NCBI GenBank assembly: GCA_011526095.1
Contig: WYBA01000205.1
Coordinates: 1 to 39,057, forward strand
Direction of reading: 5' to 3'
Source of the DNA: Myxococcales bacterium
GTDB lineage: Bacteria; Myxococcota_A; Polyangia; Haliangiales; Haliangiaceae
Length of the DNA: 39,057 nt
In this document: one piece after another, positions 1 through 9,134 of the stretch
Layout: the number at the start of each line of letters is the position of its first letter
How positions within the stretch are numbered: the first letter of the stretch is position 1
Made by a program: the position numbers and the translations under genes
Notes under the pieces: generated by a model
What the model saw: only the letters and a program-made list of their open reading frames with translations
Told to the model about the DNA's origin: nothing
Database searches by the model: none

Positions 1-7
1 CGAGAGG

Positions 8-2866
8 ATGCCGGGGGACGCCACGCGTCGCGACACCGCGCTCGTCGCCGCGGCGGTGACGATCGCGGTGATCGCCGCCGTCGCGGGCGGCCGGCAGCGG
101 ACCGCGACGGCGCCCGCGCCCGCCAGCGGCGCGGCGGCGCGTGGGGCGACCACGGCCGGGGCGACCGCGGCCACACGCGCGCACGCGCGGCGCTCGCTCG
201 CGCCGGTCGCCAACCCGGACCCGTCGGCGCCCGCGCCGACGCCCCGGCTCCGCCCCTACCGCGTCGCGGTCACGCCCGACGGCGCGACCGCGCTGGTCAC
301 GCTCGCCGGGACCGAGGCGCTCCCCGGCGAGCAGGTCGCGGTGATCGATCTGGCGGCGCGGCGCGAGCGCGGCCGCGTCGACGTCGGCCGGATGCCGTTC
401 GGGATCGCGCTGCACCCGGGCGGGCGCTGGGCGGTCGTGACGAACCGGCTGTCGAGCTTCCTGTCGGTGATCGACGTCGCCGCCGCGCGCGTCGTCGGCG
501 AGATCGCGGTGCCGTTCTACTGCGACGACGTCGCGATCGCGCCCGACGGCGCGCGCGCCTACCTGAGCAACTTCGCGCTCGACCAGGTGATCGTCGTCGA
601 CCTCGAGGTGACGGCGGACGGGCTGCGCGGCGCGGCGCGCGACCTCGGCCCGAGCCGCGCCGCGTTCGACGCGCCCGGCGGACCGCGCGAGATCCTGCGC
701 GGCGCGTGCGGCACCAGCGGCTGCCACCTGCAGCCGGTCGGCGGGTTCGTCGCGGGTCCGGACGGCGACGCGGCGTTCACCTCCGCCGCGGTCCACGTCG
801 TGCCCGGCGATCCCGACGCGAGCTGGCTGCTGCGCGCGACCCGCCCCGTCGCCGCCGGCGGCCGCGCCGACGCGCTCGACGGCCGCCACCACCCGGGCGG
901 GCCGGTCCTGCCGGCGTCCGACGACGATCCCGACGTCTCCGCGCTGCGCGCGTGGATCGCCGGGGCGCAGGTCGGCCCCGGGATCGCGGTCGGCAGCAAG
1001 CCGCGCGATCTGACCCTGTCGTCCGACGGCCGGACGCTGTACGTCGCGAGCGCCGGCGGGCTCGAGCTGACCGTGATCGACGCCGCGAGCCTGCGCGTGC
1101 GCCAGCGGATCCCGACCCGCGCGCCGGTGACCGACGTGGTCGACGCCGACGGGTGGGTCGTGCTCGCCGCGCTCGGGGTCGGCTCCGGCCACCCGGCGCG
1201 GCGCGATCCGGCGCGCGAGAGCCTCGACCCGGCCGAGCCGGGCGTCGATCTGACGATCCACCGCGACCCCGCGACCGGCAAGCCGCTGCCGCTCGACCGG
1301 CAGGTCCCGGCCGGGCCGTTCGCCGACGTCGACGGCACGGCGAACGAGAAGTTCCGCGACGTGTCGAACGACCTCGTCGTGATCACGCCCGAGGGCCTCG
1401 CCGCGCCCGATCTGCGCGTCGATCGCTACGCCGCGACGCCGGCGTTCACCCGCTACACCTCGGACACGTTCGAGGCGACCTTCGGCGACGCCCACGGCGA
1501 CGTCCCCGCCGCGCTGCGGACCGTGATCGGCGCGCTGCCCGAGCAGCTCGTGCGCGACGGCGACCGGCTCTATGCGGTCATGGCGGGCACGTTCGAGATC
1601 CAGCAGTGGCGGCTCGACCGCGGCGCCGCGCCCGAGGCGCGCCTGGTCCCGGAGCGCGTGCTCACCACCGGCCTCGGGCCGGCCGGCGCCGCGCTCGCCG
1701 GGCGCACGCTTGTCGTCGCCGATCACCTCGGCGACACGATCTCGCTGATCGATCTCGACGCCGGCGCGACCCAGACGCTCGCGCTGGCCTCGGACGCCCC
1801 GCCCTACCCGGCCACCGACCTCGAGCGCGGCGAGCTGATCGTCCGCTCGGCGCTGTGGTCGTCGGACCAGGACGCGACGTGCGTGCACTGCCACTACCGC
1901 GACACCTCCGACGGCAAGGCGTGGAGCGTCAACTCGGTGACCTCGCAGAGCCGGGACCGGCTCGAGCGCACCGGCGGCAGCCGCGAGGTGCCGGACATGC
2001 GCCACCTGTTCGCCGAGACCCCACTGCTGCTCGAGGGCGTGCTGTCGCTGGCCGAGTCGCTGGGGCCGATCATGGACCAGGCGCCGCTCGAGGACTTCGC
2101 CGCGCCGCTGCCCGCCGGCGACTTCACGACCGTGTTCGCCACGCCCGAGGAGGCCCCCGCGCTCGCCCGCTCGGCGCACGCGATCTGGCAGGTCTCGGGG
2201 CGCGCGTGGGACGAGCCGTCGCCGACCGCGGCCGATCTGGTCAAGCGCCGCGACGTGATGTTCCAGCAGGTGTCGCGGCGCTGGCTCGGCGCGCCGTACG
2301 GGCTGCGCGAGGTCCAGCGGCTCGTCGGGGTGTGGCAGGGCGCCGAGGGGCGGCTGCTGCCCGGCCCGCTCGATCCCGACGACCCGATGATCGCCCGCGG
2401 CCGCGCGCTGTTCGAGAGCCCGGCGGTGGGCTGCGCCGGGTGCCACGGCGCGCCGACGTTCACCGACAAGGTGCACGTCCACAACGAGAACCGCGGCTTC
2501 CCGCCGCTGGTCACGCTCGGGCCGCGCGACGCGGTCCACAACGTCCCGTCCGCCAGCCGGATCGACGCCAACGCCGGGTACGTCCGCGACTGGGACCCGC
2601 TCGACCGCGGCCGCGTCCAGCAGCGCCCCGACCAGTTCGTCGCGCCGTCGCTGCGCGGGCTGTGGGCGCGCCCGCCGCGGCTGCTCCACGACGGCCGCGC
2701 GCGCTCGGTGCGCGAGGTGCTCGCGACGCCCGAGCACCCGGGGCTGTGGCCCGGCGAGGTCGGGCGCAACGAGCGCGACGGCGTCCCCGACACCCACGGC
2801 GTCACCTCGCACCTCGACCTCTGGGAGCTGGAGTGCCTGCGAAGGTACGTCCTGTCGATCCAGTGA
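8..2866 (+). CDS. YVTN beta-propeller / di-haem cytochrome c peroxidase-like multihaem protein
   Basis: Exported 952-aa redox protein. The N-terminus has a hydrophobic stretch (about residues 10-28) that reads as a signal peptide or anchor. Residues about 80-200 and 325-400 look like YVTN/NHL-type propeller blades (repeats such as VAVTPDGATALV and LTLSSDGRTLYV). They are interrupted by a small cytochrome-like insert with an atypical haem site CGTSGCH (CX4CH). The C-terminal third is MauG/CcpA-like, with CVHCH and CAGCH and the family signature APSLRGLW followed by LLHDGRARSV. It probably binds two or three c-haems in the periplasm; peroxidase activity is not implied. It heads a nine-gene operon, and its stop overlaps the ApbE start. 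ATG at 8 follows GAGAGG with no spacer and the frame stays open to the window edge, so the true start may lie upstream. Confidence 0.85.
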   Translation: MPGDATRRDTALVAAAVTIAVIAAVAGGRQRTATAPAPASGAAARGATTAGATAATRAHARRSLAPVANPDPSAPAPTPRLRPYRVAVTPDGATALVTLAGTEALPGEQVAVIDLAARRERGRVDVGRMPFGIALHPGGRWAVVTNRLSSFLSVIDVAAARVVGEIAVPFYCDDVAIAPDGARAYLSNFALDQVIVVDLEVTADGLRGAARDLGPSRAAFDAPGGPREILRGACGTSGCHLQPVGGFVAGPDGDAAFTSAAVHVVPGDPDASWLLRATRPVAAGGRADALDGRHHPGGPVLPASDDDPDVSALRAWIAGAQVGPGIAVGSKPRDLTLSSDGRTLYVASAGGLELTVIDAASLRVRQRIPTRAPVTDVVDADGWVVLAALGVGSGHPARRDPARESLDPAEPGVDLTIHRDPATGKPLPLDRQVPAGPFADVDGTANEKFRDVSNDLVVITPEGLAAPDLRVDRYAATPAFTRYTSDTFEATFGDAHGDVPAALRTVIGALPEQLVRDGDRLYAVMAGTFEIQQWRLDRGAAPEARLVPERVLTTGLGPAGAALAGRTLVVADHLGDTISLIDLDAGATQTLALASDAPPYPATDLERGELIVRSALWSSDQDATCVHCHYRDTSDGKAWSVNSVTSQSRDRLERTGGSREVPDMRHLFAETPLLLEGVLSLAESLGPIMDQAPLEDFAAPLPAGDFTTVFATPEEAPALARSAHAIWQVSGRAWDEPSPTAADLVKRRDVMFQQVSRRWLGAPYGLREVQRLVGVWQGAEGRLLPGPLDPDDPMIARGRALFESPAVGCAGCHGAPTFTDKVHVHNENRGFPPLVTLGPRDAVHNVPSASRIDANAGYVRDWDPLDRGRVQQRPDQFVAPSLRGLWARPPRLLHDGRARSVREVLATPEHPGLWPGEVGRNERDGVPDTHGVTSHLDLWELECLRRYVLSIQ

Positions 2867-3921
2867 CCGGGCCGATGACGGGGCGAATGACCGGGCGCGT
2901 GTTGCGACACGCCGCGGCGCTCGTCGGGGCGGTCGTCCTGGGCGCGGTCGCGATCGCGGCGCGCGCCGGCGCCGGCGCGCCCGCGCCCGACGGCGAGCTG
3001 GTGCGCCACGAGCGCTCCATGATGGGCTCGCGCGTCGCGATCAGCGTGTGGGCGGCGCCGGGCGAGGCCGACGCCGCGCGCGCCGCGGTCGACGCCGCGC
3101 TCGACGACCTCGCGGCGTGGGAGGCGCGCGTCAGCGAGTGGCGCGAGGGCTCCGACGTCGCGCGGGTCAACGCGGCGGCGGGCGGCGCGGCAGTGGCGAT
3201 CGGCGACGACGCGCGCGAGGTGATCGCGCGGGCGCGGTCGTGGGCCGAGCGCACCGGCGGGGTGTTCGATCCGACCGGGGGCCCGGTGTTCGCGCTGTGG
3301 GAGGACGCGCGGCGGCGCGGCGCCCTCCCCGACCCGGCGGCGCTCGCGGACGCGCGCGCGCGGGTCGACTGGCGCGCGATCGAGCTGACCGACGACGGCG
3401 CGCGGCTGGCCCGCGCCGGGATGCGGCTGGGCCTCGGCGCGATCGGCAAGGGCGTCGCGGCCGAGCGCGCGAGCGCGCGGCTGGCGACCGCCGGGTTCGG
3501 CGACCACCTGGTCGACTGCGGCGGCGATCTCGTCGTGGCCGGCCGCCGTGGCGCCGCGCCGTGGAAGATCGCGCTGCGCGGCGGCGACGACGAGGTGCTC
3601 GCGGTCGTCGCGTTGACCACCGGCTCGATCGCGACGTCGGGCGACGCCGCGCGCAGCGTCGTCGTCGACGGCGTGCGCTACGGCCACCTGCTCGATCTGC
3701 GCACCGGCTGGCCGGCGCGCGGCGTGCGCTCGGTGACCGCCTACGCGCCGCGCGACGCCGACCCGCTGGCGACCGCGCTGTTCGTGCTGGGCCCCGCCGC
3801 GGGCGCCGCGCTGCTCGACGCGATCGACGGCGCGTGGGCGGTGTGGGTCACCGACGACGGCGCGGTCGTGCCCAGCGCGCGCGCGGCGATCCGGGACGGG
3901 CGCGTGGAGGTGCGGCGATGA
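2863..3921 (+). CDS. apbE: FAD:protein FMN transferase (ApbE family)
   Basis: Flavin transferase that links FMN from FAD to a Thr (or Ser) of target proteins on the periplasmic side. About 352 aa. An N-terminal hydrophobic segment without a lipobox Cys is followed by ApbE motifs in order: MMGSRVAISVW, GVFDPTGGPVFALW, LGLGAIGKGVAAERA, HLVDCGGDLVVAG and the C-terminal ATSGDAARSV...YGHLLDLRTGWPARG. Three in-frame starts exist (GTG 2863, ATG 2875, ATG 2887). I chose GTG 2863 because its GTGA overlap with the previous stop matches the operon's pattern, but no start has a convincing Shine-Dalgarno. RnfG downstream carries a textbook flavinylation motif, which makes it the obvious client. RnfD and products of the DUF4266/DUF3570 locus are other possible partners. 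Confidence 0.93.
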   Translation: MTGPMTGRMTGRVLRHAAALVGAVVLGAVAIAARAGAGAPAPDGELVRHERSMMGSRVAISVWAAPGEADAARAAVDAALDDLAAWEARVSEWREGSDVARVNAAAGGAAVAIGDDAREVIARARSWAERTGGVFDPTGGPVFALWEDARRRGALPDPAALADARARVDWRAIELTDDGARLARAGMRLGLGAIGKGVAAERASARLATAGFGDHLVDCGGDLVVAGRRGAAPWKIALRGGDDEVLAVVALTTGSIATSGDAARSVVVDGVRYGHLLDLRTGWPARGVRSVTAYAPRDADPLATALFVLGPAAGAALLDAIDGAWAVWVTDDGAVVPSARAAIRDGRVEVRR

Positions 3922-6900
3922 CGCGCGCGGCGCCGCTCGCGCTGCTCGCGCTGCTCGCGGCGTGCGCCGGCGGCGCGACGCCGCCGCCGTCCCGCGGCGG
4001 CGCCTTGCCCGACGCCGTCGCCGGCGTGCTCGACCGCCGGTGCAGCGGCTGCCACGGCGTCACGCCCGCGCAGCGCGCGCGGCTCGGCGAGGACGCGGCG
4101 CGCCTGCTGCGGTGGGACGTCGACGACGACGGCCGGCTCGCGACCGCGGCGCAGCGCGCGGCGGCGCGGGCGGCGTGCCTCGACGAGCGGTTCGTCGACG
4201 CCCAGGACGGCGCCGACGCCAGCCCGCTGATCCTGGCGCCGCTGTCGCCGACGTGGGCGGGCCCGCGGCTCACCCACCCCGAGGTGTTCGCGTCGCCCGA
4301 CGACCCGGACTTCGCGACGCTGCGCGCGTGGGTGGCGACCGAGGTCACGCCCGCGCCGCCGCCGCCGCTCGACCCCGCCGGGCGCGCGTTCGCCGAGGAC
4401 GTGATGCCGGTGCTCGAGCGAAAGGGGTGCCTGGGCGCGGCGTGCCACGGCCCGTCGTCGTTCTCGGATCTGCGCCTCGATCCGGGGATCCCGCTCTACC
4501 CGGGGCGTTACCCGCGCGCCGTGCTCGAGCACAACCGCGCCGCGATGCTCGGCGGGCTCGAGGGCCAGGCGCGGCTGGTGACGCTCGACGGCGACGTCGC
4601 GGCGTCGCGCCAGCTCCTCAAGAACCTCCCGCTCGACCAGGGCGGGATCATCCACAAGGGCGGCAACCGCCTGCTCGAGCGCGACGACCCGGACTACCAG
4701 GCGATCTTCCGCTGGCTCCAGCTCGAGGCCGAGCGCGAGCGCGCCCGCACCGGGCTCGACCCCGCGGACCGGGGTCTGGTGTTCGTGCGCCGGCCGCGCG
4801 CCACGCCCGAGCGGTTCTTCGAGGACGACGCGTTCCTGCCCGGCGCCGACCTATGGTGGCGCAAGCCCGACGGCCGCGAGATCAACCTCACCCGGGGGCT
4901 GCACGCCGGCGGGCCGATCGACGTGCGCACGCCCGCGCTCGACTACCAGGGCCGGCGCGTCGTGTTCGCGCTGCGCCGCGCGGCGGCCGAGCCGTTCAAC
5001 GTCTGGGAGCTCGAGCTCGACACCGGCGCGGCGCGCCAGCTCACGTTCTCGACCGACCCGCGCGTCCACTGGCGCGACCCCAGCTACGCGCCCGATCCCG
5101 ACGACCCGACCGGCGCGGACCTCGGCAAGGTCGTCGTCGTGATGGTGTCCAACGCCAGCGGCGAGCGCGCGCGGTCCAGCCCCGACGCCGTGCTCGGCGA
5201 GGCCGAGGGCGGCTCGCCCGCGGCGATCCGCGACGACGAGCGGACCGAGCGCGCCGGGACGTTCGCCGGCCGCGCGCTGCGCGTCGTGCGCGGCGCCGGC
5301 GCCGGCGCGCGCCGGACGATCACCGCGTCGCGCCCCGGGTGGCTCGAGCTCGACGCGCCGCTGCCGGTCGCCCCGGACGGCTCCACGCACTACGTGATCG
5401 ACGCGACGCCGCGGATGGCCGACAGCTACGACCTCTACGGGATGCGCCACGCCGCGCCCGGCGACGAGGCGCGCACGTTCGCCGAGACGACGCGGCGGAT
5501 GAGCTGGGCGGCCGGCCAGGTGCGCCGCCCGTCGATCCGCTCGACCGGCGAGGTGTTCGTCACCGCGCTGCGCACCGGCTGGCTCGGGCCCCGGCCCTAC
5601 TTCCACGGCGCGATCTTCCGCGTCCACCACGACGGCTCGGACTTCCATACCCACTTCGGTAACCGCTCGGAGCTGCCGATCCTCGCTGGAAACCGCGAGC
5701 TGGTCACGGGGCTGGAGGCGCGGATCGGCCAGGACGCCGACTCGTGGTGGGGCGGCGTGATCGCGGTCGGCGACCACCAGCTCGGCCCGGCGCTCGATCC
5801 GCGCAACCCGATCGACGACGCCGACCACCCGCTCGACCGCGGCGCGCCCGCCCACAGCCAGCACGGCTTCGCGCGCGGCTGGGTGCCGGTCGACCCGGCG
5901 GTGACGGCGGGCGGCGTGTCGCCGGGCGGCGCCTACCGCGACGTCGCGCCGCTGCCAGATGGCAGCCTGATCGCCGCCTACGCGCCGGGCCCGATCGATC
6001 TGTTCGACCCCGCGGCCGCGCCCGACTTCGACCTGGTGCGCCTGGTCCCGGCGCCGGCGTTCTGGTCGGCCGACGGGCTGCGGCCCGGCGGGTTCCGGCG
6101 CGAGCTCCTCGTCCGGGGACCGGACAGCGAGCTGTGGCCGGTGCCGGTGCGCGCGCGGCTCAAGGAGCCGTTCCACAAGCCGCTCAAGCACGCCGACCAC
6201 GTCGTCGGCGAGCGGCCGCCGGGCGGCTACCCCGCCGGCACGCCCGCGCTGCTCGAGGTCTACGACCTGCCGCTGCTCGCGATGTTCTTCGAGCAGACCG
6301 CGCCGTTCGGCGAGCGCCACCTCGACGCCGAGACGTGCGCCGTGCACGGCGAGGCGGTCCCGGCGTGGCGGCAGATCCGCTGGGCGCGGGTGGTCGGGGC
6401 GGAGCCGCGGCGCGCCCCCGACGACGACGACGACAACGACAACGAGGCCGGCCCGCCGCGCCAGCTCGTGCTCGCCGAGGTGCCGCTGGCCGAGGACGGC
6501 TCGTTCCAGGTGCTGATCCCGCCGGGCGTGCCGTTCGACGTCCAGGCGCTGTCCGCCGACCGGCTCGCGCTGTCGACGCCTGGCCGGTGGCTGTACACGC
6601 ACCCCGGCGAGAAGCACGCGCTGTCGATCCCGCGCGCGCTGTACACGCAGACCTGCGAGGGCTGCCACGGCTCGCTGTCGGGCGCGCGCTCGACCTCGCT
6701 CGGCATGCCCGACGTCGTGTCGTCGGCGTCGCGCACCGCGGCGATGTGGGACGCCGAGCGCGGCGAGCGCCGCCCGCCGGCCAACGTCGTCGCCCCCGCG
6801 AGCGTCGGCGCCGCGGCGCCGCTGGCGGTGACGGCCCCGCTCGCCGTCGGGTTCGCCGAGGACGTCGCGCCGGTGCTGGCGCGGGCGTGCGCGTCGTGCC

Positions 6901-7163
6901 ACGACGGCGCGGCGCCGGCCGCCGGGCTCGACCTCACCGGCGACGGCGCGCACGCGCGGCTGTCGCCGTGGATCGATCCGGGCGGGCTGTCGACCCGCAG
7001 CCCGCTGGTCGAGCGGCTGCTCGGCGGCGAGCTCGCCGCCGACGGCGCCGCGCCGGCCGCGCCGCACGCGCCGCTGTCCGACGACGACCGGCTGACGCTG
7101 ACGCGGTGGATCGACCTCGGCGCGCCGGATCGCCGCGCGCGGCTGCCCGGAGGGACGCCGTGA
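3918..7163 (+). CDS. HzsA-like multihaem lipoprotein with beta-propeller core
   Basis: 1081-aa lipoprotein (lipobox LLAAC within the first 20 residues), so membrane-anchored outside the cytoplasm. Haem sites: CSGCH near the N-terminus, CLGAACH (CX3CH) around residue 175, CEGCH around residue 915 and CASCH around residue 995. The middle has propeller-like strands (INLTRGLHAGGPIDVRTPAL, WELELDTGAARQLTF) and resembles proteins annotated as HzsA-related (hydrazine synthase alpha-like). That name reflects fold similarity only; nothing here indicates hydrazine chemistry. An acidic patch DDDDDNDNE lies near residue 835. ATG at 3918 overlaps the ApbE stop as ATGA. A role as a periplasmic electron carrier or oxidoreductase feeding the Rnf-like complex is inferred from the operon. 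The substrate is unknown. Confidence 0.85.
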   Translation: MTRAAPLALLALLAACAGGATPPPSRGGALPDAVAGVLDRRCSGCHGVTPAQRARLGEDAARLLRWDVDDDGRLATAAQRAAARAACLDERFVDAQDGADASPLILAPLSPTWAGPRLTHPEVFASPDDPDFATLRAWVATEVTPAPPPPLDPAGRAFAEDVMPVLERKGCLGAACHGPSSFSDLRLDPGIPLYPGRYPRAVLEHNRAAMLGGLEGQARLVTLDGDVAASRQLLKNLPLDQGGIIHKGGNRLLERDDPDYQAIFRWLQLEAERERARTGLDPADRGLVFVRRPRATPERFFEDDAFLPGADLWWRKPDGREINLTRGLHAGGPIDVRTPALDYQGRRVVFALRRAAAEPFNVWELELDTGAARQLTFSTDPRVHWRDPSYAPDPDDPTGADLGKVVVVMVSNASGERARSSPDAVLGEAEGGSPAAIRDDERTERAGTFAGRALRVVRGAGAGARRTITASRPGWLELDAPLPVAPDGSTHYVIDATPRMADSYDLYGMRHAAPGDEARTFAETTRRMSWAAGQVRRPSIRSTGEVFVTALRTGWLGPRPYFHGAIFRVHHDGSDFHTHFGNRSELPILAGNRELVTGLEARIGQDADSWWGGVIAVGDHQLGPALDPRNPIDDADHPLDRGAPAHSQHGFARGWVPVDPAVTAGGVSPGGAYRDVAPLPDGSLIAAYAPGPIDLFDPAAAPDFDLVRLVPAPAFWSADGLRPGGFRRELLVRGPDSELWPVPVRARLKEPFHKPLKHADHVVGERPPGGYPAGTPALLEVYDLPLLAMFFEQTAPFGERHLDAETCAVHGEAVPAWRQIRWARVVGAEPRRAPDDDDDNDNEAGPPRQLVLAEVPLAEDGSFQVLIPPGVPFDVQALSADRLALSTPGRWLYTHPGEKHALSIPRALYTQTCEGCHGSLSGARSTSLGMPDVVSSASRTAAMWDAERGERRPPANVVAPASVGAAAPLAVTAPLAVGFAEDVAPVLARACASCHDGAAPAAGLDLTGDGAHARLSPWIDPGGLSTRSPLVERLLGGELAADGAAPAAPHAPLSDDDRLTLTRWIDLGAPDRRARLPGGTP

Positions 7164-7501
7164 CCGCGCGCTGGCTGATCGTGCCCGCGGCGTGCGCCGC
7201 GATCGTCGCCCTGGCGACCGTGCTCGTCCCGCCGGCGGCCGCGCCCTCTGCGGCGCCGATGTCGGCGCTGCCCGCGTCGGATCCCGCCGGCTGCGCCCCG
7301 TGCCACGCGCGCCGCCGGCCGGTGTGGCACGACGACGACGTCACCCACCCGGGCCGCGATCGCGACGCGCGGCGCGCCCACGCCGACGTCGGCCGCGCGC
7401 GCGGCGGCTGCGGCGCGTGCCACGATCGCTCGTTCGCCCGCGCGTGCGGCGGCTGCCACGCCGCCGACGAGCGCTGGCGGGCCGCTGGAGGCCGGCCGTG
7501 A
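7160..7501 (+). CDS. Small tri-haem c-type cytochrome
   Basis: 113-aa protein with an N-terminal hydrophobic segment (residues about 4-35, possible signal peptide or anchor) followed by CAPCH, CGACH and CGGCH, plus extra histidines that could be distal ligands. The GTG start at 7160 overlaps the upstream stop as GTGA, and its own stop overlaps rnfC in the same way. Translational coupling between the HzsA-like lipoprotein and RnfC is therefore likely. The position suggests an electron shuttle between the large cytochromes and the membrane complex; a multihaem cytochrome encoded beside rnf genes is known in some methanogenic archaea. I recognise no named family beyond a generic multihaem cytochrome. 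Confidence 0.85.
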   Translation: MTARWLIVPAACAAIVALATVLVPPAAAPSAAPMSALPASDPAGCAPCHARRRPVWHDDDVTHPGRDRDARRAHADVGRARGGCGACHDRSFARACGGCHAADERWRAAGGRP

Positions 7502-8679
7502 CCGCGCTGCGCGAGCGCCTCGCGGCGTGGCTCGGCCTGGCCGCGCCGGTGCCGGCGCGCAAGCACACCCGCGACGCGGCGATCGTGCGGCTGCCGGCGC
7601 CCGCCGAGGTCGCGCTGCCGCTCGCCGGGCTCGTCGCCGCGGTCGCGCCGGGCGACGCGGTCGCGGCGTGGGCGGAGGTCGCGCGCAGCGCCGCCGCGGC
7701 GCGGTGGCCGCGCCGGCTCCACACCCCGCTCGGCGGCCAGGTCGTGTCGATCGACGGCGCCGTGGTCGTGCGCGGCGTGCCGGCCGACGCGCCCGCCGCG
7801 CCGGTCGCGGTCGGCCACCGCGCGCCGGACGGGCTCGCGCCCGAGGCGATCGTCGCGGCGGCGCGCGACGCCGGGATCGTCGGGCTCGGCGGCGGGATGT
7901 TCCCGACCCACGCCAAGCTGGTCTCGCCCCACCCGATCGACACGGTCCTGATCAACGGCTGCGAGAGCGAGCCGTACTTCACCTGCGATCACCGCGTGCT
8001 GGTCGAGCACCGCGACGAGGTCGAGTGCGGGATGGCGCTGGCGATGCGCGCGGTCGGCGCGACCACCGGCGCCGTGCTCGACCGCGAGGACTACTACCCC
8101 GCTGGCTACGAGCGGTTCGTCGTGCGCGACCGGCTCGGCCGGGACATCCCGCCGCGCAAGCTGCCGCGCGACGTCGGCGCGCTCGTGCTCAACGTGCAGT
8201 CGGCGCGCGCGCTGCACCGCGCGGTGTGCCTGGGCGAGCCGCTGGTGTCGCGGGTGATCACGGTCGCGGGCGGCGCGATCGCGCGCCCCGGCAACTACCA
8301 GGTGTGGCTCGGCACGCCGGCCGCCGACGTCCTCGCCGCGTGCGGGCTCGACGCCGGCCGCGCCGCGCAGGTGATCGCGGGCGGGCCGATGATGGGCCAC
8401 GCGCTCGCCGCCGGCGAGGCGATCGCCGCCGGGACCGGCGGGCTGCTCGCGCTCACCGCCGAGGAGGTCGTGGCGCGGAGCGAGCAGCCGTGCATCCGCT
8501 GCGGCCGGTGCGTCGAGGCGTGCCCGATCGGGCTGCCGGTGCCGCTGCTGGTCGAGCGCCCGGGCCCCGACGTGCTGCGCTGCTTCAGCTGCGGCGCGTG
8601 CCACTACGTGTGCCCGTCGGCGATCCCGCTGACCGCGCGGCTGCGCGAGGCCGCCGCCGAGGAGGTCAAGTGGGACTGA
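7498..8679 (+). CDS. rnfC: RnfC-like electron transport complex subunit
   Basis: 393-aa RnfC/RsxC-type protein, the NADH/flavin- and ferredoxin-interacting peripheral subunit of Rnf complexes. Recognisable parts: an N-terminal barrel-sandwich segment (HTPLGGQVVSIDG), the nucleotide-binding region with GLGGGMFPTHAKL and INGCESEPYFTCDHR, and two C-terminal [4Fe-4S] motifs, CIRCGRCVEACP and CFSCGACHYVCP. It is shorter than many proteobacterial RnfC proteins, which have long Ala-rich tails. GTG 7498 overlaps the tri-haem gene's stop (GTGA). No rnfB is adjacent, so the usual cytoplasmic ferredoxin-like partner is missing from this operon and RnfC's electron donor or acceptor is uncertain. Confidence 0.93.
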   Translation: MTALRERLAAWLGLAAPVPARKHTRDAAIVRLPAPAEVALPLAGLVAAVAPGDAVAAWAEVARSAAAARWPRRLHTPLGGQVVSIDGAVVVRGVPADAPAAPVAVGHRAPDGLAPEAIVAAARDAGIVGLGGGMFPTHAKLVSPHPIDTVLINGCESEPYFTCDHRVLVEHRDEVECGMALAMRAVGATTGAVLDREDYYPAGYERFVVRDRLGRDIPPRKLPRDVGALVLNVQSARALHRAVCLGEPLVSRVITVAGGAIARPGNYQVWLGTPAADVLAACGLDAGRAAQVIAGGPMMGHALAAGEAIAAGTGGLLALTAEEVVARSEQPCIRCGRCVEACPIGLPVPLLVERPGPDVLRCFSCGACHYVCPSAIPLTARLREAAAEEVKWD

Positions 8680-9134
8680 TCGATCGACAGAAGGCGCTGT
8701 CCGCGGCGCTGGTCGCGGCCGCGGCGGTCGCGGCGATCGCGCTGCCGCCGGCGCGGGCGCCTGCGTCCGACGCGCGCCCCGACGCGGCCGGACGCGTCAC
8801 GCTGCCGTTCGAGGCGCGCGGCGCGCAGGGCCCGATCGCCGGCGTGATCGTCGTCGACGTCGCGGCCGATCGCCTGGTCGACGTCCACGTCACGCGCACT
8901 GACGAGGGCGTCGACCGGCGCGCGCTCGCCGCCGACCGCCTCGGCGCGCGGTTCCGCGGCCTGCCGGCGGCCCCGCCGCTGGCGGTCGACGCCGTCACCG
9001 GCGCGACGATCTCGAGCGCGCGCCTGATCGAGGCGGTGGAGCAGCGGCTGGCGGGGTGGCGCGCCGCGCGCGCCGCGCCGTCGTCACCGTCGTCGCCGTC
9101 GTCACCTGGGGAGGAGGCGCGCGATGCACGATGA
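8670..9134 (+). CDS. rnfG: RnfG-like FMN-binding subunit
   Basis: 154-aa protein with one N-terminal membrane span (residues about 8-30) and an extracytoplasmic FMN-binding domain (PF04205 type). The flavinylation motif is DAVTGATISS (residues 107-116), with Thr113 the expected covalent FMN site for ApbE. The C-terminus ends in a low-complexity SSP repeat encoded by a GTC/GTCACC-rich repeat. GTG 8670 lies inside the 3' end of rnfC and is preceded by GAGGAGG at 8658-8664, a good Shine-Dalgarno. It is shorter than typical RnfG (about 200 aa). The pairing of apbE and this motif in one operon is the clearest functional link in the cluster. Confidence 0.88.
   Translation: MGLIDRQKALSAALVAAAAVAAIALPPARAPASDARPDAAGRVTLPFEARGAQGPIAGVIVVDVAADRLVDVHVTRTDEGVDRRALAADRLGARFRGLPAAPPLAVDAVTGATISSARLIEAVEQRLAGWRAARAAPSSPSSPSSPGEEARDAR

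Noticed and set aside
1894..3687. Minus-strand frame opposite the first two genes
   Set aside because: Overlaps ApbE and the MauG-like domain antisense; Arg/Ala-rich with no family match.
3918..7163. True hydrazine synthase subunit
   Set aside because: No HzsB/C partners or anammox context; resemblance is to the broad HzsA-related fold only.
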